From NCBI RefSeq assembly GCF_003048775.2, contig NZ_CP049272.1:1364001-1428000 (forward strand): 64,000 nucleotides of DNA. Direction: 5' to 3'. Each line of letters begins with the position of its first letter. Position 1 is the first letter of the stretch. Shown piece by piece: positions 10,055 through 18,328 of the stretch. The notes under the pieces are model-generated. The model worked only from the letters and a program-made list of their open reading frames with translations, was not told where the DNA came from and searched no databases. The position numbers and the translations under genes were made by a program. The DNA comes from Campylobacter concisus (lineage in GTDB: Bacteria; Campylobacterota; Campylobacteria; Campylobacterales; Campylobacteraceae).

Positions 10055-11260
10055 TATTTTATGCTAACTTCTGCTTTTGATGACTTATCAGAGGCGATGC
10101 CGTACTCATCGATAGCTACGACGCTGTAAGAATAGCTAGCTCCTTTTTGTACGCTATCATCTCTAAGTCCAGTACCATCTATGCCACTAAAAATTTTCTC
10201 ACTTGCGCCACTTCTATAAACAGTGTACGAACTAGCTCTATCAACTACACTCCAATTTACATTTACTCCGCTACCATCGTAGCTAGCACTAATATTTGGA
10301 GTCTTTGGCGCACCAAGTGTTATCCCCACGATTGGCTCTTCTTGTTTTAAGCTCTCAAGGCCGTCTTTATCGACTGCTGTGACTCTGTAATACCTCGTAG
10401 CTGCATTTGTATTTATGAGATCTTCATAGGTGTTGCTAGTCGTTTTTGCCAGATATGTGTAAGGCAAAATTTTACTCACTGTCCTATAAACCTTAAAATA
10501 AGCAAAATCCTCAGCCGGCGCGTAATCCCAAGTTAAAATTATCTTTTTTGGTGCATTTTTTGTTGCCTGAAGGTTTGTTACTGATTTAGGGTAACTCCTT
10601 TGTCGTTGCACTGATATTTTGGCTTGGTTTTGAGACAACACCTGAAGAAGTTTTAACTAAAATTCTATATTCATAAGACTTACCAGGCTTTACCTCAGTG
10701 TCGATATATTCAGCATTTAGTCTGCCATTTACCTCTGCGATTTGGCTAAATTTATTAGCTCCTGCATCACTTCTTTGAATAATATAGCTTGCCACGGTGC
10801 TATCAGGATGCGGTCTCCAGATCACTTTTACACGTCCTGGAAGCCCTGTAATAGCTTGCGAAAACGGTACTGAGTCAAGCAGTGGCTTTGTAGTTGCTGT
10901 TGCGATCGTGCCCGGTTGAGAGATGGCGTTACTTGAGTAGGTTCTCATTTGGTATGAGTAAGTTGTCTCTGGAGCTAGATTGCGGTCCACATAGTGCGTA
11001 GCAAAGCGGTCTTTGATGTCTGCAACTAGCTGCATTTTTGAGTTTGCGTCATTTGGATTTGAGCGGTAAAGATAGTAGCCAACGACGCTCTCATCGGTCA
11101 CTGGATTCCACTCGAAGCCAACTTCTGTCATATCTGAAATAGTTTTTAAACTTGTAATCGTAGGCAGTGACATACTTTGCTGAGTCGGTACGCTAGAGCC
11201 GCATCCCGCTAAGAAAGCTGCTAAAAATGGTGTCAATATGCGTAGGGCAAATTTTTTCAT
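10054..11260 (-). pseudogene. flpA: Fibronectin type III lipoprotein FlpA, split by a frameshift
   Basis: The two halves are in different frames. The 5' part (11260 to 10586) encodes a lipoprotein signal with lipobox LAGC, FN3-type domains and the segment WRPHPD. From memory, C. jejuni FlpA has its fibronectin-binding site at WRPHP. The frame ends at TAA just after SATTKELP. The 3' part (open to 10054) continues in the next frame as KSVTNLQATKNAPKK with further FN3-like domains. Removing one base near 10589-10591 (CCC on the coding strand) gives ...ELP-KSVTNL... and restores a protein of about 400 residues, the FlpA length. The ATG at 11260 has AAGGAG 7 nt upstream; a TTG just before it is less likely. 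This is a real indel or a sequencing error; the rest of the gene looks intact. Confidence 0.85.
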
Positions 11261-12170
11261 CAAAAATCTCCTTGGGAATTTTTTTGTAAATTATCTGGTT
11301 AAAGTCATCATACGTTTTTGCGGTAAATTCTACCCTTTTGCCAGTTCTTGGATGGATAAAATAAAGCATATAAGCGTGAAGCATAACCCTGCTTATTTTA
11401 TCGCCTTGGCTCTTAAATCCGTATAAATCATCGCCTAAAATATGGCGGTTTATGCTAGATAGGTGCACTCTTATCTGATGAGTCCTGCCTGTGAAAAGTT
11501 TTGCTGCTATTAAATTTATGCCATTTTCGCTTAGTAAATTTACAAAGGCACTTTTTGCAAATTTAGCGTCCGCAACGATCGCTTTTTTTAGGCGGTTGTT
11601 TGGATTTCTGCCGATTGGCTTTTCTATGATGACATCCTCTTTTAATGGCAGGTCGGTGAGCGCTAGATAAATTCGTCCCATGCTCTTATCGCTTAGCTGC
11701 TCGCTAAGTTTTGCGTGAGCGAAGTTATTTTTAGCAACGACGATAGCGCCACTCGTGCCCTTATCTAGTCGGTGGACGATGCCAGCTCTTACATCGCCAT
11801 TTAAATTTGAGAGCATAAATCCTTTTTTATTTAGCCATTCAACAAGTGTCGCCTCTTTTACACTTGGAGCTTGGTGAACAACGATTTGTGGTGGTTTATT
11901 TAGCACTATGAGATCGTCATCTTCGTAGATAATAGGGATATCAAAATTTACTTCGTATTCGTTTTGTACCTCTTTTTTTGGGGCGAAATTTACACAAATT
12001 TCATCGTTTTCACTTAACAAAAAGCTTGGTTTTGAGATTGGTTTTAAATTTACGCTCACAAGAGAGTCTTTTATCAAATTTAAAGCTTGATTGCGTGAAA
12101 TTTGAAGCTCATGTGCTACTGCTACGTCGAGTCTTGAGCTGTTTAAAACATTAAATTTAACCAAAATCAA
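11193..12170 (-). CDS. RluD/RluA-family 23S rRNA pseudouridine synthase
   Basis: This 325-residue protein has an N-terminal S4-like RNA-binding region and then the RluA-family catalytic core. The core has VHRLDKGTSGAIVVAK with the catalytic Asp, and GRTHQIRVHLSSI. It isomerises uridines in rRNA; the exact target cannot be read from sequence. The start is uncertain: TTG at 12170 is the longest, but TTG at 12164 sits better behind AAGG. The C-terminal 22 or so codons run 68 nt into flpA in another frame, which is unusually long and may mean a lost stop codon. Confidence 0.9.
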   Translation of the reverse strand: MILVKFNVLNSSRLDVAVAHELQISRNQALNLIKDSLVSVNLKPISKPSFLLSENDEICVNFAPKKEVQNEYEVNFDIPIIYEDDDLIVLNKPPQIVVHQAPSVKEATLVEWLNKKGFMLSNLNGDVRAGIVHRLDKGTSGAIVVAKNNFAHAKLSEQLSDKSMGRIYLALTDLPLKEDVIIEKPIGRNPNNRLKKAIVADAKFAKSAFVNLLSENGINLIAAKLFTGRTHQIRVHLSSINRHILGDDLYGFKSQGDKISRVMLHAYMLYFIHPRTGKRVEFTAKTYDDFNQIIYKKIPKEIFDEKICPTHIDTIFSSFLSGMRL

Positions 12171-12184
12171 AGCCTTGTTTGTGA

Positions 12185-12190
12185 TATAAT
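12185..12190 (+). promoter_or_regulatory. -10 box upstream of rodA
   Basis: A perfect TATAAT lies in the divergent gap between the pseudouridine synthase gene and rodA, about 27 nt before the rodA start. AAGG follows at about 12205. No clear -35 box is seen, as is usual in this genus. Confidence 0.6.
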
Positions 12191-12216
12191 CTAGCCCAAA
12201 AATTAAGGTTTGCTTC

Positions 12217-13323
12217 TTGATAAAACTAGATCGGCGTATTTTAACACATTTTGATTTTATTCAGCCGTTTTTAATAATCCCAATTATCATAATTTCATAC
12301 ATCCTAGTTTCCGAAGCAAACGACATTTTAGCAAACAAACAGCTTGTGTATTTTGGTATAGGTTTTGCATCGTTTTGTGTAGCATTTTTACTGCCCATTA
12401 GACGTATCGACTGGATCATTCCGATGTTTTACTGGGTCTGTATCGTGCTACTTTTAAGTGTCGATCTCTTTGGCGTTAGCAAACTAGGAGCTAGGCGCTG
12501 GCTAGAAATTCCCTTCGTTCATTTCACGCTTCAGCCCTCAGAGCTCATGAAGCCAGCATTTTTGCTGATGTTAGCCTATCTCATTAAACAGCGTCCTCCA
12601 GAGGCTAATGGATACGGAGTAAAAGATTTTTTAAGACTTAGTTTTTATATACTTTTACCATTTGTGCTCATCATGAAAGAGCCTGATCTTGGCACTGCGC
12701 TAATACTCTTAATAGTTGGCTACACCATCCTTTTTGTAATCGGCGTAAATAAGAAAATTTGGATCACTATCATCCTTGCGATAGGCTTTTTGGCGCCGGT
12801 TTTGTATGAAAATTTACATGACTATCAAAAAAAGAGAATTCACGATTTCATCGCTGAAGAGCCAAGCTATCACGTCAAACAAAGCATCATCGCCATAGGT
12901 AGCGGCGGATTAAAGGGCAAGCCAAAGGACGAAGCAACGCAGACGCACTTTAAATTTTTGCCAATCGCCACTAGTGACTTTATCTTTGCCTACAATATCG
13001 AGCGTTTTGGCTTTTATGGTGGATTATTTTTGCTTGGACTTTATGGGGCACTTATAACACATCTTTTAAGTTTAAATTACGGTCTAAAAAACGACTATTT
13101 TACACAAGTTACCACCACGGGGATTGCTGCACTAATCTTCGTTTATGTGGGTGTAAATGTCTCGATGACGATCGGTTTTGCACCAGTTGTGGGCGTACCA
13201 CTGCCATTTTTTAGTTACGGCGGAAGCAGCTTTGTTACATTTATGGTGCTTTTTGGAATTTTGCAAAATTTGCTAACTTTTAGATTTGATAGAACTTATA
13301 GCTTTATAAAAATTCACTTCTAA
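12217..13323 (+). CDS. rodA: Rod-shape SEDS peptidoglycan glycosyltransferase RodA/MrdB
   Basis: This 368-residue polytopic membrane protein of the SEDS family has about ten membrane segments. Typical sequences are KLGARRWLEIPF, the LQPSELMKPAF segment, KEPDLGTALI with the catalytic Asp, and FFSYGGSSF near the C-terminus. It polymerises lipid II during side-wall growth with its PBP2 partner and supports helical cell shape. The start is TTG (MIKLDRRIL) with a weak AAGG upstream; no better ATG exists. It is a single plus-strand gene between two minus-strand blocks. Confidence 0.94.
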   Translation: MIKLDRRILTHFDFIQPFLIIPIIIISYILVSEANDILANKQLVYFGIGFASFCVAFLLPIRRIDWIIPMFYWVCIVLLLSVDLFGVSKLGARRWLEIPFVHFTLQPSELMKPAFLLMLAYLIKQRPPEANGYGVKDFLRLSFYILLPFVLIMKEPDLGTALILLIVGYTILFVIGVNKKIWITIILAIGFLAPVLYENLHDYQKKRIHDFIAEEPSYHVKQSIIAIGSGGLKGKPKDEATQTHFKFLPIATSDFIFAYNIERFGFYGGLFLLGLYGALITHLLSLNYGLKNDYFTQVTTTGIAALIFVYVGVNVSMTIGFAPVVGVPLPFFSYGGSSFVTFMVLFGILQNLLTFRFDRTYSFIKIHF

Positions 13324-13360
13324 ATTTTTCTCCGCAAATATCAAGCATATAGTTTTTGCT

Positions 13361-14638
13361 CTATCCTTCTTTGTGCTTTTTGATGCAAGAATTTATAGCA
13401 TTTATAAGATATTTTATATCCTCTTTTGTATGCATATAGTGAATGCTAACACGTACCCAGCCAGGTTTTGCTTCAAAAATGGTATTATCTTTTAAATTAA
13501 GCAAATCATGTCCATACGGCCCAGCGCAATCACAGCCTGCACGCGTTTGTATACCAAAATCACTACTTAAACTAGCAGCAAAATCATAAGGCGAAATGCC
13601 TTTTACGTTAAATGCAAAAATAGGTAATCTGTCTAAATTTTCAGGGCAATAATTTATCACCTCATCTATCTTTTCTAGCTCTTTGCAAAACATCTCACCT
13701 AGCTCACATTCAGCTACTTTTATATTATTAAGTCCGATTTCGTTTCTTAGTTTATAGGCTAAATTTGCACGGATTAGCTGCATTATCGGTGGCGTGCCGC
13801 CCTCTTCTAAATTTTCAACTTCATTAGTAAAAACATGCGATGTCCTGCTTACGTACTTGACTGTGCCTCCAGCTGCAAATGTAGGCAAATTTTTACAAAG
13901 CTCTTTTTTGATAGCCAAAAGCCCACAACTCCCAACTCCACCAAGCAGCTTGTGAGGCGAGAGAAACAGTGCGTCAAAATATCTGCAATCAACATTTTCA
14001 TAAGCACTAAGAGTGGCTGCATCAAGTGCCAAAATGCCATCATATTTTTTAATTAGCGAGTAAATTTTTTTATAATCAGTTTTAACGCCAGTAACGTTTG
14101 AAGCAGCACTAAAGCTAGCTATTATCTTTCTTTTTGCATTTTGCTTTAATGTATTCTCAAGCATCGCATAATCTATCTCATTGTTTTCATCAAGCTCTAT
14201 GCGTTTTATATCACAAAGCCCTTCTCTTAAGCTAACTTCAACGGAGTGATGCTCATAAGGGCCAATGATCGCTAATGGCAAGTTTAATTTTCTTAAATTT
14301 GCTTCACCGATCAAAGCTCTTGTAGCTGGTGAGATATAAATTCCCATTATTTCCTGAAATTTCTTTATCGCAGCCGTTGCTCCTTGACCAGTCGCGATAA
14401 GATAAAAACTATCGTCAAGGCCCAATAAGCTTTTTAACTCAGCTCTTGCATTTTCATAGCATTTTTGCGTTAACACCGCGCTTGAACTACTATCTGAGTG
14501 AGTGTTTGCGTAGGTTTTTAAAAATTTTAAAATTTCATCTTCAATGGGCTTATAAGCAAGACCTGAAGCCGTGTAATCAAAATAGTAAAGGCCTTCTTTT
14601 AAAATGATATTTTTTCTTACTTCATCGATATTTAGCAA
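13361..14638 (-). CDS. Class V aminotransferase / cysteine desulfurase-like protein (paralog 1)
   Basis: This 425-residue PLP enzyme is of the NifS/SufS-like class V fold. Visible motifs are GPYEHHS, SAASNVTG, the PLP lysine in SPHKLLGG, and RAGCDCAGPYGHDLL near the C-terminus. The last corresponds to the desulfurase active-cysteine loop. It is closely similar along its whole length to the gene at 16050-17381, the other flank of thiD-thiE. It starts at TTG with AAAGGA 5-6 nt upstream and has its own -10 box. It may mobilise sulfur from cysteine; the substrate and any link to thiamine synthesis are inferred from position. Confidence 0.75.
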   Translation of the reverse strand: MLNIDEVRKNIILKEGLYYFDYTASGLAYKPIEDEILKFLKTYANTHSDSSSSAVLTQKCYENARAELKSLLGLDDSFYLIATGQGATAAIKKFQEIMGIYISPATRALIGEANLRKLNLPLAIIGPYEHHSVEVSLREGLCDIKRIELDENNEIDYAMLENTLKQNAKRKIIASFSAASNVTGVKTDYKKIYSLIKKYDGILALDAATLSAYENVDCRYFDALFLSPHKLLGGVGSCGLLAIKKELCKNLPTFAAGGTVKYVSRTSHVFTNEVENLEEGGTPPIMQLIRANLAYKLRNEIGLNNIKVAECELGEMFCKELEKIDEVINYCPENLDRLPIFAFNVKGISPYDFAASLSSDFGIQTRAGCDCAGPYGHDLLNLKDNTIFEAKPGWVRVSIHYMHTKEDIKYLINAINSCIKKHKEG

Positions 14639-14663
14639 TGTTTTCCTTTTATTTAAAGCAGGG

Positions 14664-14669
14664 ATTATA
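14664..14669 (-). promoter_or_regulatory. -10 box for aminotransferase paralog 1
   Basis: Minus-strand AATTATAATCCC contains a perfect TATAAT about 26 nt before the TTG start, after an AT-rich tract. It would let this gene be transcribed separately from thiE. Confidence 0.6.
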
Positions 14670-14708
14670 ATTAAATTTTCATAAAAAAGCTTGCAAAATA
14701 AGCATCTT

Positions 14709-15314
14709 TTAAAGCAATAAATTTCTTTGTAAATTTTCTATATTTTTCTTTATTGTGCCATCTTTATAGATAGCGGATATTAAGGCGATCATGTCTGGCT
14801 TTACTCTAGCGACGCTTGCAATGTTACTAGAATTTATGCCTCCTATGACACATACATTCATTCCCATTTCTTTTGCTTGTGATACAGTTTGAGCCTTGCA
14901 AAGTGGCGCATTTGGTTTTGTTGGACTTTTAAACATCGCTCCAAAAGCCACATAGCTAGCACCATTTTGTTTTGCCTTAGTAGCAAGCTCCAAGCTATCA
15001 TAGCAGCTAACCCCCACGTAAGCGTCATCTCCTAAAATTTCAAACGCCTCTTTTATGCTCGCATCATCTTTTCCCAAATGCACAGACTTCGCCCCTATAC
15101 GAGATGCAAATAAAACATCGTCATTTACGATAAATCTAGCCCCAAATTTCTCACATAAATTTAAAATTTCACTAGCCAGTCTCTCATTTTTAGGTATTTT
15201 TTTAGAGCGAAATTGAAAAAATTTCACCCCACACTCTAAAATTTCTTTAGTGTATTGCAAGGCTAAATTTTCAGGCATCAATACATCGTCGCTAATCGCG
15301 TAAATTTCAATCAC
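14709..15314 (-). CDS. thiE: Thiamine-phosphate synthase
   Basis: This 201-residue TIM barrel joins HMP-pyrophosphate and thiazole phosphate to give thiamine phosphate. Diagnostic pieces are FQFRSK near the N-terminus, FIVNDDVLFA, GAKSVHLGKDD, GVSCYD, YVAFGAMFKSPTK and the phosphate-binding VIGGINSSN. It overlaps thiD by 8 nt, forming a thiD-thiE unit. Confidence 0.93.
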   Translation of the reverse strand: MIEIYAISDDVLMPENLALQYTKEILECGVKFFQFRSKKIPKNERLASEILNLCEKFGARFIVNDDVLFASRIGAKSVHLGKDDASIKEAFEILGDDAYVGVSCYDSLELATKAKQNGASYVAFGAMFKSPTKPNAPLCKAQTVSQAKEMGMNVCVIGGINSSNIASVARVKPDMIALISAIYKDGTIKKNIENLQRNLLL

Positions 15315-16053
15315 TTATGCCAACTTTATGATTTAGTAGACGTTTGCCAAATTTTGTCGTAATTGCATTTTTAATAGCATTTAAAATGTATTTTTTGGCT
15401 AGTTTTATGGCCTCTTCTTTTGTGTGTCCATTTGCTAGCAAGCAGGCCAGCGCACTTGCAAAGCTACATCCAGCTCCGTGCATGATCTCTGGTTTTATTA
15501 GTGGCTCTTTAAATTTAAGCACGTCACCATTTTTTTTAAAAAGAGTATCTTCACAAATTTCTGCAACCGTGCTTCGCTTTAAGATCATATCGCAAGGTAA
15601 ATTTTTGCTATCAAGTTCCAAAACTTTGGCTTCATCGATATTTGGCGTGATAATGTCTGCAAATTTAAAAAGCTCTTTTAAGCTTGCTATCGCATCATCC
15701 TCAAGAAGCTTTGAGCCTGATTTTGCTACGCAAACTGGATCTATTACTATTTTAATGCCTTGCTTATAAAATTTTTCAAGCCAAGCACCAACGCAAGATA
15801 TAAGCTCTTTATTAAAAAGCATACCAACCTTTATGGCATCTATGTTTAGCTCCTCGTCTACCATTTTGATCTGCTCATTTAGATTTGTAACATTTGTAGC
15901 AAAGATATTGCTAACGCCATTTGTATTTTGTGCCGTAAGAGCCGTGATAGCCGTCGCTGCGTAGCAAGAAAATGCCTCGCATGTCTTAATATCAGCCTGT
16001 ACGCCAGCGCCACCAACACTATCACTTCCTGCAATGATTAATATATTTTTCAT
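15307..16053 (-). CDS. thiD: Hydroxymethylpyrimidine (phosphate) kinase
   Basis: This 248-residue ribokinase-fold enzyme phosphorylates HMP and HMP-P for thiamine synthesis. It begins ILIIAGSDSVGGAGVQADIK and shows the anion-hole/catalytic region HGAGCSFASALACLLANG. The ATG overlaps the stop of the upstream aminotransferase by 4 nt (ATGA), so the two genes are translationally coupled. Confidence 0.93.
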   Translation of the reverse strand: MKNILIIAGSDSVGGAGVQADIKTCEAFSCYAATAITALTAQNTNGVSNIFATNVTNLNEQIKMVDEELNIDAIKVGMLFNKELISCVGAWLEKFYKQGIKIVIDPVCVAKSGSKLLEDDAIASLKELFKFADIITPNIDEAKVLELDSKNLPCDMILKRSTVAEICEDTLFKKNGDVLKFKEPLIKPEIMHGAGCSFASALACLLANGHTKEEAIKLAKKYILNAIKNAITTKFGKRLLNHKVGISD

Positions 16054-17381
16054 CTATCTCCCTTGCAACCTGAAATTTTATCAACACTAAAAGGATCATC
16101 GACCTTCCAAATACTTGAATACTTCTTAATGCTATTTTTTAATGCATCTACTAAATAATCCACGTCTTGTAGCGTATGCGTATAGTGGAGTCCAGCCCTT
16201 ACCCAGCCTGGCTTATGGGTAAATAGTGCATCTTCTTTTAAGTGAAGCAAATCATGTCCATATGGCCCAGCACAAGAACATCCTGCACGCGTTTGAATGC
16301 CATATTCTTTGCTTAAAACTTTAGCTAGTTCATAAGGCGAAACACCAGTCACATTAAAAGAAAATATCGGCAAACGCTTTATGTTATTTGTATGATAGCA
16401 CGTAAGCTCAGGAATTTCTGCTAGTCTTTTCTCAAAATACTCTCCAAGCTCGCTCTCGTTTTCATATATTGTCCCAAATCCTATCTCATTTCTTAGCCTA
16501 TAAGCCAAATTTGCCCTTATAAGTCCTAAAATAGGCGGAGTGCCAGCCTCTTCTAGCTGCTCACTATCTTTTACAAATATAGCGTAGTTTTTGCTGACAT
16601 AACTTACCGTTCCACCACCAGCAAATGTCGGCTCATCTGAGTTTGCAAGTATCTTTTTTATAGCAAGAAGCCCACAACTTCCAACTCCACCAAGCAATTT
16701 ATGAGGAGATAAAAAAAGAGCATCAAAATAGTCACAATCAATATTTCCATAAGCGCTAAAACTTGCAGCATCAAATGCCACAATGCCACCATAAGATTTT
16801 ATAAGAGTGTAAATTTTGCGGTAGTCGCTCAAAATTCCAGTCACATTTGAAGCCACACTAAAAGTTGCAATGATCTCACGACCGACATTTATCCTTAAAA
16901 TTTGCTCCAAATGGTTAAAGTCGATCCCTCCATTTTTATCAAGCCTGATACGCTCAACCTCACAAAGTGCTTGCCTAAAGCTTATCTCATTTGAATGATG
17001 CTCATAAGGGCCAAGCACTACAAGTGGAGAATTTTCATCTGGCTTTAGGGCATATCTTTTTTTAAGTGCTGGCGGTGCATAAATTCCTAAAATTTCTTGA
17101 AATTTCTTTATCGCACCGGTAGCTCCATTGCCACAAGCAAAAAGATAAAAACTATCATCAAGTCCTAGTAAGCTTTTTAATTCACGTCTTGAATCTTCAT
17201 AAATTTGAGCGGTTTTATAGGCGTTTGATGAGCTGATAGAGTGCGTATTTGCATATGTTTGAAGTATTTTTGCCATCTCATCTTCGATAGGTTTATAAGC
17301 TAGCCCTGAAGCTGTAAAATCAAAATAATAAATGCCATTTTTTAAAATTATATTTTCTCTAATATGCTCTAAATTTACCAA
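16050..17381 (-). CDS. Class V aminotransferase / cysteine desulfurase-like protein (paralog 2)
   Basis: This 443-residue paralog of the 13361-14638 gene shares YYFDFTASGLAYKPIEDE, LKSLLGLDDSFYLFACG, GPYEHHSNE, SPHKLLGGVGSCGLLAIK (PLP Lys) and RAGCSCAGPYGHDLL. It starts at TTG behind AAGGG and is coupled by ATGA to thiD, so it heads an AT-thiD-thiE operon. The C-terminus carries a short extra tail ending in a Cys-containing segment. As with paralog 1, sulfur transfer is the family expectation and a thiamine role is inference. Confidence 0.75.
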   Translation of the reverse strand: MVNLEHIRENIILKNGIYYFDFTASGLAYKPIEDEMAKILQTYANTHSISSSNAYKTAQIYEDSRRELKSLLGLDDSFYLFACGNGATGAIKKFQEILGIYAPPALKKRYALKPDENSPLVVLGPYEHHSNEISFRQALCEVERIRLDKNGGIDFNHLEQILRINVGREIIATFSVASNVTGILSDYRKIYTLIKSYGGIVAFDAASFSAYGNIDCDYFDALFLSPHKLLGGVGSCGLLAIKKILANSDEPTFAGGGTVSYVSKNYAIFVKDSEQLEEAGTPPILGLIRANLAYRLRNEIGFGTIYENESELGEYFEKRLAEIPELTCYHTNNIKRLPIFSFNVTGVSPYELAKVLSKEYGIQTRAGCSCAGPYGHDLLHLKEDALFTHKPGWVRAGLHYTHTLQDVDYLVDALKNSIKKYSSIWKVDDPFSVDKISGCKGDR

Positions 17382-17407
17382 ATCACAACCCTTGTTTTTT
17401 GCGTAGC

Positions 17408-17413
17408 ATTATA
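17408..17413 (-). promoter_or_regulatory. -10 box for the aminotransferase-thiD-thiE operon
   Basis: Minus-strand ATCTATAATGC holds a perfect TATAAT about 27 nt before the TTG start of the aminotransferase gene. It lies in the divergent promoter region shared with the DUF234-like gene. Confidence 0.6.
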
Positions 17414-17425
17414 GATTACTTTAGC

Positions 17426-17431
17426 TAAAAT
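17426..17431 (+). promoter_or_regulatory. Possible -10 box for the DUF234-like gene and flgS
   Basis: Plus-strand GCTAAAATATAC gives TAAAAT; TACAAT at 17436-17441 is an alternative. It lies about 20 nt before the AAGGAG at 17451. The two divergent promoters are only about 15 nt apart. Confidence 0.45.
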
Positions 17432-17491
17432 ATACTACAATGCCCAAATAAAGGAGCCGATATAAAAGCTTTAAAATCAACATTTGAGCGA

Positions 17492-18328
17492 ATGAAACAC
17501 CTTGATATAAATGAACTTATTAAATTTCATCTCGTCTTTGATGAGTTTGATTTAAAGCACTCATATTATGATGTTTTTGAAGCGATCGAGGCTGAAATTT
17601 TAAACAATTTCTTAGCCTTGATGCCAAGATTTTACTTCGAATCCGATACAAACGATGCTATAAAATCTGCCCTCATAAAACTCGCACGAAGCGATAGAAA
17701 AAAATTTAGCGTAAATAAAATTTTACCTCAAAGCCTAGCTAGCAAAGTCTACGCAAAGCTTTTTGAAAAGAATTTTTTACTGCTAGAAAAAAGTAGAGAA
17801 GTACTGCCAAAAAGATCAAAAAAACAAATGCTAAAAAAAGAAGAAAGGGGCTATAAAGTTGAAGATAAAATACATTTTAATAGCCATTTTTCAAGGTTTT
17901 GGTTTAGATTTATAGAGCCAAATTTAAGCTTACTAAAAGCTGGTAAAAATGATGAAATTTTAGCCATTATAAAAAAGGAATTTGACGAATATGCAAGCCT
18001 TGGATTTGAAATTTTGTGCGGTGAGCTCATGGCAAAAAAATTTATGATTAATGGCATATTTTTAAGTAGCTTTTGGAGCAGAAATATAGAGCTTGATATG
18101 CTATTAAATATAGGTGGCAAGATCATAGTCGGCGAGGCAAAATACAAAGAGAGAAAGGTTTGCAAAAACGTGCTAAATTTACTATTAAAAAAATGCGAAA
18201 AACTAAATATTAAGCCAGATATTATTGCTCTTTTTTCAAAGAGTGGATTTAGTAGCGAGCTAAGAAATTTAAAGGATGAAAGGCTAAAGCTTTATGAAAT
18301 TAGCGATTTTGAGGAACTTTTAAAATGA
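17492..18328 (+). CDS. DUF234-like protein with nuclease-type C-terminal core
   Basis: This protein has 278 residues from the first ATG. The C-terminal part (about 205-275) resembles DUF234: IELDMLLNIGGKIIVGEAKY is a D...(E)AK arrangement typical of PD-(D/E)XK nuclease folds, and the chain ends ISDFEELLK. The N-terminal half is helical and unrecognised. The start is puzzling. AAGGAG at 17451-17456 is ideally spaced for an in-frame ATA at 17462 (reading IKALKSTFERM), whereas ATG 17492 has no good ribosome binding site. It is coupled by ATGA to flgS; a similar gene precedes flgS in C. jejuni as I recall. The function is unknown. Confidence 0.75.
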   Translation: MKHLDINELIKFHLVFDEFDLKHSYYDVFEAIEAEILNNFLALMPRFYFESDTNDAIKSALIKLARSDRKKFSVNKILPQSLASKVYAKLFEKNFLLLEKSREVLPKRSKKQMLKKEERGYKVEDKIHFNSHFSRFWFRFIEPNLSLLKAGKNDEILAIIKKEFDEYASLGFEILCGELMAKKFMINGIFLSSFWSRNIELDMLLNIGGKIIVGEAKYKERKVCKNVLNLLLKKCEKLNIKPDIIALFSKSGFSSELRNLKDERLKLYEISDFEELLK

